Of a stretch of 36,874 nucleotides of DNA, positions 8,784-15,211 are shown piece by piece; within the stretch, counting starts at the first letter, position 1; the number at the start of each line of letters is the position of its first letter. Both the position numbers and the translations under genes were made by a program. The stretch comes from CAXBNV01 sp963977185 (lineage in GTDB: Bacteria > Pseudomonadota > Gammaproteobacteria > JAGOUU01). A model generated the notes under the pieces. The model was given only the letters and a program-made list of their open reading frames with translations, ran no database searches and was not told the DNA's origin. The DNA is taken from assembly GCA_963977185.1 (NCBI GenBank), contig CAXBNV010000014.1:1-36874 (forward strand), read 5' to 3'.

Positions 8784-9830
8784 ATGTGTCAGATTGATAG
8801 AATCACAATAATAAACTTTAATGATATACCATTTATTAGTACTGTTAACACTGAAAATGGAATAATAGATATAGGAAAACTTGCTGAGTTTAGGAAGCAT
8901 CCAAAATTAGCTAACTTGATGCCAAATGAAAAACACCATGTTTCTTTTGCATGGACGATGTTAGCCCCTTATCAAGAGTTACCTGCGCATAAACACCCTA
9001 TTGATAGTATGATTATAATTTGTAGTGGTGATGGCAATTATTTTGGTGAATTTGACCATGATTTAAAACCTGGTGATGTGGTATATGTAAAGTCAAATGC
9101 TCTACACGGTTTTAGAGCTGGTTCTAATGATTTAAAGTGCCTGTCGATTCAATTTGAAAAATTTGGACTTTATTCACATAAAAATAAAGAGCTTGTTGAG
9201 TTTGGGCAGCAAAGTTCATATTATAAACTATTAAAAATTTGTGATTCTAAAACTAAATTATTTGCTAATTTATGCAATGAAATTCATCAAGATACTATAA
9301 AATTAGGACAACCGTATATAAACCATTTATTTGGACAAATCAGCAGATGGTCAACAGTTTTTCAGAACATTTTGTATATTAGACAATCGCTAGTGTCTGT
9401 TCCCGAACTTGAGTCAATATTTATGGATCATTTAATAGAAGAATTTGGTCATAATAAATTATTAGAAAGTTATAATTATCAATGGTGCCCGGAACTAGAA
9501 GCATATTGTAGCTGGTTTAGCAATCAAATGATGTCGCTATGTGATTATAGGAAGTTAATATTAGTTAATATGGTTTTAGAAAGAGCAGGTGATGTTTTTT
9601 CAAGTTATTTTAAAAAATATGATGCTTATGATAAAAAAACAAAAGAATATGTAGATATTCATAACGATGCTGATGAAAAACATTCGCTATTAGGCGCTGA
9701 ATATCTATTGACCTATTGTAACCAAAATTTTAACCTAGCAAAAGAAACATGTGAACAAGCTTGGTGTATATTCATTAAATTATTTAAATGTATAAGAGCA
9801 AATTCTCTAAAAAAAGTAGATCCCAATTAG
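8784..9830 (+). CDS. Fusion of N-terminal cupin and C-terminal heme-oxygenase-like diiron (HDO) domain
   Basis: A 348-residue two-domain protein. The cupin has His69 and His71 (in PAHKHPIDS) and His108 (in KSNALHGF), a three-His metal site; the usual motif-1 glutamate is not evident. From about residue 130 the protein is all-helical. His293, Asp297 and His300 form an H-x3-D-x2-H motif, as in the last ligand helix of CADD and SznF. Candidate further ligands are Glu219/Glu220 and His223 (in EEFGHNKLL) and Glu266 (in VLERAGD), although the EEFGH spacing is shorter than in known members. HDO enzymes do N-oxygenation, C-C cleavage or desaturation on amino acids. SznF also joins an HDO to a cupin, but with the cupin at the C-terminus; here the order is reversed. 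The start ATG has aggtg upstream. The domain calls are from motifs only. Confidence 0.72.
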   Translation: MCQIDRITIINFNDIPFISTVNTENGIIDIGKLAEFRKHPKLANLMPNEKHHVSFAWTMLAPYQELPAHKHPIDSMIIICSGDGNYFGEFDHDLKPGDVVYVKSNALHGFRAGSNDLKCLSIQFEKFGLYSHKNKELVEFGQQSSYYKLLKICDSKTKLFANLCNEIHQDTIKLGQPYINHLFGQISRWSTVFQNILYIRQSLVSVPELESIFMDHLIEEFGHNKLLESYNYQWCPELEAYCSWFSNQMMSLCDYRKLILVNMVLERAGDVFSSYFKKYDAYDKKTKEYVDIHNDADEKHSLLGAEYLLTYCNQNFNLAKETCEQAWCIFIKLFKCIRANSLKKVDPN

Positions 9831-9848
9831 AAAATTTGGGGTTATGTA

Positions 9849-10730
9849 GTGGAGACTAGAGAAATTACCAAAGAAGAAAAATTATTATCCTTAATCAAAG
9901 AAAAAAAAATATCATTTAGTGATATACATAAAGATCTTGATAATAATACTGCAAATAAGATATGGCAAAAGCTTTATACCATTAGAATGGATAGTATTGA
10001 GAAATATATGAAATTGCTACCTTATAGCTATATTAAGGATATATCAATACTAAACTATAATTATAATAAAATTCCAACGTTATCAGCACTAAACAAATTT
10101 TTAAATGATTATGGTTGGGCTTGTTGCTGGAGTTATAAACTATCAGAGGAAGATTTTTTCTATTTGGCTGCTAATAAAATTTTTGCTATAACTTCACATT
10201 GTAGAGACATTAACCAATTAGATAGATCTATATACCCTGATTTTATACATGACTTATGGGGGCATATTCCTCTTTTGAGTAATAAACTAATTTCTGACCT
10301 CATTTTAATTCTAGCTAATCAATTTTTACTACATGAATATAATAATATTGATAAAAAAATAAATAAAATAATATCTATTAACGCTAAAAATGAAAATGAT
10401 AAAAATATAATACATGAAATTCTGGCTGATCAAAAAATAAGCAAGAAAAAAGCTATATCGAGATTATTCTTATTTACTGTGGAATTTGGTTTATTAGGTA
10501 ATATTACAGATTATAAAATAATTGGAGGTGGTATCATATCTTCTAACAAAGAACTAGCTAATTTGGTATCTAATCAAGTAAATATTAAAAAATTATGTAG
10601 GCAAGATCTTTATATAAATGAATATTGTTTACATGATAAACAAAGACAATATTTTATTTTAAATGGAATTGATCCAGTTAACAATGTTAGAAAAATTATA
10701 GAGGCTATAAATAACTTTGTGTCTTTATAA
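9849..10730 (+). CDS. Pterin-dependent aromatic amino acid hydroxylase (PhhA/PAH-like)
   Basis: A 293-residue member of the biopterin-dependent aromatic amino acid hydroxylases. The iron ligands are visible: His134 and His139 in FIHDLWGHIPLL, and Glu212 in FTVEFGLL. The segment IPTLSALNKFLNDYGWACCW matches the conserved region ahead of the catalytic core. The family hydroxylates Phe, Tyr or Trp with O2 and tetrahydropterin. Known secondary-metabolism members make meta-tyrosine, which is an option here. The spacing from His139 to Glu212 is 73, against about 41 in the bacterial phenylalanine hydroxylases I know, so roughly 32 Lys/Asn/Ile-rich residues are inserted. The start is GTG at 9849, with ttgggg a few bases upstream. 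It is last in the plus-strand operon. No pterin dehydratase gene is nearby. Confidence 0.87.
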   Translation: METREITKEEKLLSLIKEKKISFSDIHKDLDNNTANKIWQKLYTIRMDSIEKYMKLLPYSYIKDISILNYNYNKIPTLSALNKFLNDYGWACCWSYKLSEEDFFYLAANKIFAITSHCRDINQLDRSIYPDFIHDLWGHIPLLSNKLISDLILILANQFLLHEYNNIDKKINKIISINAKNENDKNIIHEILADQKISKKKAISRLFLFTVEFGLLGNITDYKIIGGGIISSNKELANLVSNQVNIKKLCRQDLYINEYCLHDKQRQYFILNGIDPVNNVRKIIEAINNFVSL

Positions 10731-10787
10731 ATTTTAACTAGTACCTTATAGGGTTTATGATTGGCAGTTTTACTGCATATTTTCAGA

Positions 10788-10824
10788 CCACTTTAGAATA
10801 AATTAAAAATTCATTCTAAAGTGG
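10788..10824 (+). terminator. Strong hairpin after the biosynthetic operon
   Basis: ccactttagaat at 10788-10799 pairs perfectly with attctaaagtgg at 10813-10824 over a short A/T-rich middle. It begins 57 bases after the hydroxylase stop. The following tract is A/T-rich but not a pure T-run, so intrinsic termination is likely but unproven. It could equally be part of a mobile-element end. Confidence 0.6.
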
Positions 10825-10860
10825 CCGATAATTTATTCCTATAAAAATTTTAAATAATAC

Positions 10861-11040
10861 TATCCTATTTTAGGGGATGGCTACCGATTTAACGCTCTAG
10901 ATAATGAAAGAATTCTAGTTTTAATTCATGAGAACAATCTTGCCTCTCAAAAATTACTTAAAAAATTTAACCCAAAACTAATAGGCAAAACAAATTATTT
11001 TGGTACTAGTTGTTTAAAAAATGTTAAAGTTAAAGAATAA
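10861..11040 (+). pseudogene. C-terminal fragment of a GNAT acetyltransferase, paralog of 14404-14961
   Basis: The plus-strand frame ending at the TAA of 11038-11040 reads ILVLIHENNLASQKLLKKFN. The intact GNAT at 14404-14961 has ILVLIHEKNLPSQYLLKKFN at the same place. The similarity extends a few residues upstream (FNALDNER against FYDLNLNK) and then ends at the 12-base repeat. There is no start codon and no N-terminal two thirds. After the shared part the two C-termini differ. This is a truncated paralog, not a working gene. Its position, on the far side of the exporter, membrane protein and peptide block from the intact copy, suggests an old duplication or rearrangement. Confidence 0.85.
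10874..10885. repeat. 12-base direct repeat, copy 2 (right of NRPS cluster)
   Basis: Identical to bases 43-54, in the same orientation. It falls exactly where similarity between the GNAT fragment and the intact GNAT gene begins, as would be expected of a recombination or insertion junction. Confidence 0.45.
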
Positions 11041-11044
11041 GATA

Positions 11045-11073
11045 TTAAAAACTATGAGAAAACTGGCTATACT
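11045..11073 (+). promoter_or_regulatory. Possible sigma70-type promoter for the DHA2 exporter
   Basis: ttaaaa (11045-11050) and tatact (11068-11073) are separated by 17 bases, just before the TTG start at 11091. The -35 matches only 4 of 6 consensus positions and the leader would be only about 10 bases long, so this is weak. Confidence 0.3.
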
Positions 11074-11090
11074 GTCAAGGCGTAAAAAAC

Positions 11091-12467
11091 TTGTTTCAAA
11101 TAAATGAAAAAAATAAATTATATTCTATTATTGCAGTAACATTAAGTTTAGCCATTACTATGATCAATATTTCTATTATTGCCATAGCCCTTCCAAAAAT
11201 AAGTAACTCATTGCAATTTACAAAATTATCTCCTCAATGGATAATTAATGCCTATATTTTATCCATGACTTCTTTTGGATTAATTTCTGGAAAATTAAGT
11301 GATCTTTTTAAATCTAAAAATATAATGATTATAGGACTTTTCTTATTTATCATTAGCTCGTTTGGCTGTTTTTATTCATCAAATTATGTCGTATTAATAT
11401 TTTTTAGAGCTATTCAAGGAGCAGCTAGTGTATTATTCTCTACCCCTGCCTTAAATTTATTATCAAAAATGTTTAATCATAACGAATTAGGAAGAGCAAT
11501 AGGAACAGCTACTGGAGTAGCATCTATTGGATTAATTGTTGCCCCTCCTTTTGGGGGATGGATTATAGAGCTTTTAGATTGGAGATGGATATTTTTAATA
11601 AGCTTACCTCTGTGTGTGATTGCAATTTTATCTCTTTTAAAAATAAAAGAAGAGAATATATCGAAAGAAAATATTAAAAAATCCCCAACTGATTACGCAG
11701 GATTTGCTTATATATCATTATTTCTTTTTTTAATGGTTTTCAGCATTATGGAAAGTAACTCAGAACAATGGAATAAACTAGTTTTAACATTTACATTTAT
11801 TATTTCTATTTTAGCTTTAATCCTTTTTGTTTATAGTGAAAAAGGCAAAAAGACACCATTGATTAACTTTAAAATATTGAAAAGGAAAAGGTTTATTGCG
11901 GCTAATATAATTAGTTTCTCAGGACAAACTATTTCAATATCAGTTATTTTTTGGATTACATATATGCAAACAGGTTTATTATATACTCCAGCAGAAACCG
12001 CTATGTTAATGTTACCACTCTACTCTTTAATATCATTATTTAGCTTTATTTCAGGAAAGTGGATAGATAGCAAAGGTCCGTCCCTCCCTCTTTTCTTTGG
12101 TGTATTTGCAACCTTCACTGGCTGCACCATAACAACTTTAGTATTATCATATAAAGACTACTGGACACTAATTCCAGCAATTATAGGAACAGGGATTGGT
12201 TTCTCTATCATTCTTAACTCTATTAGAGTCATTGTAATAAATATGACGTCACAAAATGAACTAGGTGTATCTTTAGGATTACTTGGAAACCTTAGGCAAA
12301 TATTTGGATGTATCAGTTTAGCTATATTCAGTAATATAGAATCTTATTATCAAGTATCAGAAAGTAATTATTTTTTTGATGCTATTTATCTCATCATGTT
12401 AATTAATGTAATAGTATCGTTTATTTCTTTAATATTATCAGGCTACTTAAAATTAAAAAGTAAATAG
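11091..12467 (+). CDS. MFS transporter, DHA2-type multidrug exporter
   Basis: A 458-residue protein with about 14 hydrophobic segments, the usual layout of DHA2 drug:H+ antiporters. GKLSDLFKSKNIMIIG is motif A and GLIVAPPFGGWIIE matches the helix 5 motif C region (usually GPxxGG). It acts in the inner membrane. The start is TTG at 11091 with aaggcg about 10 bases upstream; the next in-frame Met is 24 codons in and would cut helix 1. It begins 50 bases after the GNAT fragment and is followed by a gap of about 170 bases before the RipA-like gene on the same strand. It may export the peptide products encoded nearby, the cluster metabolite, or an unrelated toxic compound. Confidence 0.88.
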   Translation: MFQINEKNKLYSIIAVTLSLAITMINISIIAIALPKISNSLQFTKLSPQWIINAYILSMTSFGLISGKLSDLFKSKNIMIIGLFLFIISSFGCFYSSNYVVLIFFRAIQGAASVLFSTPALNLLSKMFNHNELGRAIGTATGVASIGLIVAPPFGGWIIELLDWRWIFLISLPLCVIAILSLLKIKEENISKENIKKSPTDYAGFAYISLFLFLMVFSIMESNSEQWNKLVLTFTFIISILALILFVYSEKGKKTPLINFKILKRKRFIAANIISFSGQTISISVIFWITYMQTGLLYTPAETAMLMLPLYSLISLFSFISGKWIDSKGPSLPLFFGVFATFTGCTITTLVLSYKDYWTLIPAIIGTGIGFSIILNSIRVIVINMTSQNELGVSLGLLGNLRQIFGCISLAIFSNIESYYQVSESNYFFDAIYLIMLINVIVSFISLILSGYLKLKSK

Positions 12468-12638
12468 CATTCAAAATATTCTATAAATTACAATTTAGCC
12501 TTAAAAATAATCTATAATTAAAATAATAACATTAATCATCATAAAATATTATAAAATACATTACCATTAAATTTGCTTAGATTCGTTAAGGCATTAAACT
12601 TTGAAGCAAGTTAACTTTATTATAGAGGTCTAAAAAAT

Positions 12639-13280
12639 ATGTCTATATTAACTAAACTTTTTGCAAAACATTTAAGTAAAATTTTAAATAAAAAAAACAA
12701 GCTATCTGATTCTCAAAAAGAAGAAGAGATAAAAAAGTACTGGAAAAACATCCATAAAAATATAGATGAACCTATGGGCATGTATATATGGAATAAAAAT
12801 ATAAAAGTTAATGATGAATTTCAAAAAAATGATTTTACAGAATATGCATTATACCTAATTGATCAAGAACTAGAATTAATTAAACATCATTCCGTAGCAA
12901 GATCAGAAGCAGACCAGCAAAACATTAAACTTAATATTTTGTTTTTAACAATATATAGTTATGCAACATCTACAGTTTTTATAGATGGGTTTATATTCTA
13001 CCTAGTGCTATTATTCTTGAGTTATGCAATATGCTATTTGTGGCATCACACAATAAAAAGTTGCTTCATGCAGAATGCAGGGAGCTTTGCAGTTATTAGA
13101 CAGTGCCAAGAATACTTACCTATGAAAGCATTTGGAGAAGCTACCATTAAATTGATGCAGCACAATTCTAATACTCATCATCATCCTGGTTTTTTTGCAT
13201 CAATGCTATTAGCTAAAATTTTTGCAGGGCTATATACTCTTGTATTTGTGTTTTATCTACTAAACACTTTTTTTAAATAG
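12639..13280 (+). CDS. Small inner-membrane protein, RipA-like
   Basis: A 213-residue protein. The first 110 residues are charged and hydrophilic, with EYALYLIDQELELIKHHSVA and then SEADQQNIKLNILFL. Two hydrophobic stretches follow (about 105-140), then a cytoplasmic-looking segment NAGSFAVIRQCQEYLPMKAF, a His-rich HNSNTHHHPG and a final hydrophobic helix. The layout (soluble helix ending in A-N-x-F/LNI, a helix pair, then an I-x-x-LP-x-x-F motif) recalls the RipA-family octameric membrane proteins named after a Francisella factor; that assignment is from memory of the pattern and is tentative. A good ribosome binding site (agaggt) precedes the ATG. The 3' end overlaps the convergent WHxH gene by 21 bases. 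Confidence 0.75.
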   Translation: MSILTKLFAKHLSKILNKKNKLSDSQKEEEIKKYWKNIHKNIDEPMGMYIWNKNIKVNDEFQKNDFTEYALYLIDQELELIKHHSVARSEADQQNIKLNILFLTIYSYATSTVFIDGFIFYLVLLFLSYAICYLWHHTIKSCFMQNAGSFAVIRQCQEYLPMKAFGEATIKLMQHNSNTHHHPGFFASMLLAKIFAGLYTLVFVFYLLNTFFK

Positions 13281-13715
13281 TTTAAAACAAGCTTTGATCA
13301 TATCAATACAACTAAGCCTTATTTTATACATATAATATCCGAATTCAACGTTGTGTAACTCTTGTGTCTTTTGGAAAATTTCCTTGAGTCTACTTTCATT
13401 GATTTCAGATCCATCCATACCAGCATATGGATAATGATGCAATACATCACCAAATATAATATTACAATCTTCAATATATTTTTTTGTATCTAAAATATGT
13501 TCGTGCCAAAAAAGATCAACCTCATGAGTTGGAGCTATCTTGTATTTATCGCCATAAGCAAAATTTAAATATAAAAAATTCCTGTATAATGTCTCACATG
13601 CCAAAACATCTTCTTTTGTCCACTTATGAACCCTGACTAATTTATTTATAATTGGTTGCAAATCAAAGTTAAAAATAACTTTCTTTTTATCATCAACTGA
13701 AGTAACTAAAGACAT
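13260..13715 (-). CDS. GRDP/DUF1399-like protein with WHxH motif
   Basis: A 151-residue protein without signal peptide or membrane segments. The core VDLFWHEHILDTKKYIEDC (near residues 66-84), followed by FGDVLHHYPYAG, matches the glycine-rich-domain-protein-like (GRDP, DUF1399) signature D-x-x-WH-x-H...Y-x-x-D-C...H. The two His, the Asp and the later His pair look like a metal site, but I know of no proven biochemistry for the bacterial versions. It lies directly downstream of the two mini-peptide genes on the same strand, separated from the nearer one by a strong terminator. Readthrough would give it much less expression than the peptides, as is usual for a modifying or immunity protein beside a peptide gene. 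A functional link is inference. Confidence 0.77.
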   Translation of the reverse strand: MSLVTSVDDKKKVIFNFDLQPIINKLVRVHKWTKEDVLACETLYRNFLYLNFAYGDKYKIAPTHEVDLFWHEHILDTKKYIEDCNIIFGDVLHHYPYAGMDGSEINESRLKEIFQKTQELHNVEFGYYMYKIRLSCIDMIKACFKLFKKSV

Positions 13716-13741
13716 ATCACTTACCTAACTACTATAGACAT

Positions 13742-13786
13742 AAAAAAAACTATTATTACCTAAATGATAGATTTAGGCAATAATAG
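13742..13786 (-). terminator. Intrinsic terminator between peptide gene 1 and the WHxH gene
   Basis: Read on the minus strand, a 16-base stem (ctattattgcctaaat with atttaggtaataatag, one G-U pair) and a 5-base loop are followed by eight T. This is a textbook rho-independent terminator. It lies 22 bases after the peptide stop and 27 bases before the ATG of the WHxH gene, so it should limit but perhaps not abolish expression of that gene. Confidence 0.9.
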
Positions 13787-13807
13787 CTCATCAAAACTTG
13801 ATTACGA

Positions 13808-13894
13808 CTAAGGCATATCTCCTATACATACAGTCATATCATTACTATAAACTTTTGCTTTAGTTGCTAAATAGTTTCTAAATTGTTTTAACAT
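13808..13894 (-). CDS. Mini-gene 1: 28-residue peptide ending in conserved SNDMTVCIG motif
   Basis: A short ORF starting ATG at 13894 and ending TAG at 13808. A strong ribosome binding site, cgaggag, lies about 8 bases upstream. The peptide has a basic N-terminal part (MLKQFRNYLATKAK) followed by VYSNDMTVCIG and a 3-residue tail. It is 21 of 27 identical to the peptide of 14149-14232. Within the shared stretch the codons differ at several third positions without changing the residue (for example gca/gcc, agt/agc, tgt/tgc, gga/ggt). That is evidence for selection on the protein rather than on DNA or RNA. A single Cys near the C-terminus and a basic amphipathic N-terminus suit a precursor of a modified peptide, a pheromone or an antimicrobial. 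I know of no named family. Confidence 0.85.
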   Translation of the reverse strand: MLKQFRNYLATKAKVYSNDMTVCIGDMP

Positions 13895-14107
13895 AAATTT
13901 TACTCCTCGTAAATTAAAAATTAAATCCTTTACTGATTCCAAATCATCCTGCGTTATTGTTGTTATATTTAACACTAACTTTCTTAGATTAAACTTAAGA
14001 AAAGAATTTTGTAAAAAATATATATGATAATTTTTTAATCTTGGAATTTATGTTATAGCAATATATGGTTTGGAGTATAAGTATTTAGGAAGGAATAAAA
14101 GCGAAGG

Positions 14108-14137
14108 AACCTTTTATTAAATCTATAATAAAAGGTT
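14108..14137 (-). terminator. Hairpin downstream of peptide gene 2
   Basis: aaccttttatta (14108-14119) and taataaaaggtt (14126-14137) form a perfect 12-base stem with a 6-base loop, 11 bases after the stop of mini-gene 2. On the minus strand it is followed by ccttcgctttta rather than a pure T-run, so it is a likely but imperfect intrinsic terminator or a 3'-end stabiliser. Confidence 0.65.
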
Positions 14138-14148
14138 TATAATTTATA

Positions 14149-14232
14149 TTAATGTTGACCTATGCATACAGTCATATCATTGCTATAAACTTTAGCTCTA
14201 GTGGCTAAGTAATTTCTAATTTTATTTAACAT
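14149..14232 (-). CDS. Mini-gene 2: 27-residue peptide, paralog of mini-gene 1
   Basis: A short ORF, ATG at 14232 and TAA at 14149, with the ribosome binding site gcgaggag upstream. The peptide begins MLNKIRNYLATRAK, continues VYSNDMTVCIG and ends in QH. The 12 residues from Lys14 through Gly25 are identical to mini-gene 1; earlier differences are mostly conservative (K/R, F/I) and the last two or three residues are free to vary. It lies about 255 bases upstream of mini-gene 1 on the same strand, and each has its own 3' hairpin, so each may be a separate transcript. It is divergent from the GNAT gene. Confidence 0.85.
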   Translation of the reverse strand: MLNKIRNYLATRAKVYSNDMTVCIGQH

Positions 14233-14278
14233 AGTTATTCTCCTCGCTATTTTGATTACATGAACTCATACTAACGCT

Positions 14279-14308
14279 CACTGAAAAATATATTATAATA
14301 TATCAGTG
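14279..14308. promoter_or_regulatory. Palindromic A/T element upstream of mini-gene 2 (possible operator/promoter)
   Basis: cactga and tcagtg arms (14279-14284 and 14303-14308) enclose a nearly palindromic core, aaaatatattataatata, which contains a minus-strand TATAAT. It lies in the divergent gap between mini-gene 2 and the GNAT gene, where a repressor could control both. No clear -35 box is visible. Confidence 0.4.
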
Positions 14309-14403
14309 TTAATGCTATTAGGTTATACTTAAAACAGTATCGATGCATTATATCAAAATTTTTTTTCAAAATCACTTAAATTCAAATCTATACGTCAGAA
14401 CAT

Positions 14404-14961
14404 ATGAATAAAAAGAACATTTGGTTTGAAACAAAACGATTAAAAATTTTTCACCCATCCATCTCTGATTACGAAGACTATCTGTCCCTTTTAAAAAACG
14501 AAAAAGTAACTAAGTACACTTACAAGTATAATGATGACGCACAAGTTCAAAATGACTTAGACAAGGTTTTAGAGCATTATAAGAAACATAAATTTTCTGT
14601 TGGAATAATAAGATTAAATCATTCTTTAGAGTTTATAGGACGTGCTGGGCTTTTTTATAATAAATTTGAAAATGAAATGCATCTTACTCTTGTATATCTT
14701 TTGCTTCCTCAATTTTGGGGCAAAGGATATGGAACAGAAATAGTTAACGGGTTAATTAATTATACATTTTATGATTTAAATCTTAATAAAATACTAGTAT
14801 TAATTCATGAGAAAAATTTACCTTCACAATATTTATTAAAAAAATTTAACCCCCTTTTTGTTAAAAAAATTAATCACAGTAACATGATTTTTAATCAATA
14901 TATTATCTACAAAAACAAAACCGTCCTTAATTTAATTTATAGCTTAAATGACAAACAGTAG
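14404..14961 (+). CDS. GNAT-family N-acetyltransferase (RimJ/RimL-like)
   Basis: A 185-residue protein of the GNAT fold. It opens with FETKRLKIFHPSISDYEDYL, typical of RimJ/RimL-type acetyltransferases (TERLxLRP-like start). The CoA-binding motif A appears as LLPQFWGKGYGTEIVNGLI (near 99-117), followed by LNKILVLIHEKNLPSQYLLK (motif B region). Such enzymes acetylate protein N-termini, amino acids or small amines. It is divergent from the peptide genes. A broken paralog of its C-terminal part lies at 10861-11040. Whether it acts on the peptides or on an unrelated amine is unknown. The region 14962-15211 after it shows no gene I can support. Confidence 0.85.
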   Translation: MNKKNIWFETKRLKIFHPSISDYEDYLSLLKNEKVTKYTYKYNDDAQVQNDLDKVLEHYKKHKFSVGIIRLNHSLEFIGRAGLFYNKFENEMHLTLVYLLLPQFWGKGYGTEIVNGLINYTFYDLNLNKILVLIHEKNLPSQYLLKKFNPLFVKKINHSNMIFNQYIIYKNKTVLNLIYSLNDKQ

Positions 14962-15211
14962 ACATTATTTTTAACAGCTAATAAAAATCTCGAAAACCAT
15001 GAAAGAATTTTTTTCATAATACCAGCTCTTTATTCTATGTATCTTTATATATCTGAGACTTGTGACAATTAGCGCTGTAAACCTTTAATGAATGACTTCA
15101 AATATGATAATAATAACAAGTGACGATTCAACACTGTTGGCAAAGGCAACAAAGAAAGAGATGTAACTGTAACAAAACCTATTAAAAACACACTTTTATA
15201 TGAAATTTTAT

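Noticed and set aside
13808..14232. Mini-genes as attenuator leader peptides
   Set aside because: There is no run of one amino acid's codons, two similar copies exist, each with its own hairpin, and synonymous differences point to selection on the whole peptide.
14962..15211. Possible gene or RNA in the 250-base gap
   Set aside because: No open frame with a ribosome binding site, no tRNA-like fold and no strong hairpin could be supported.
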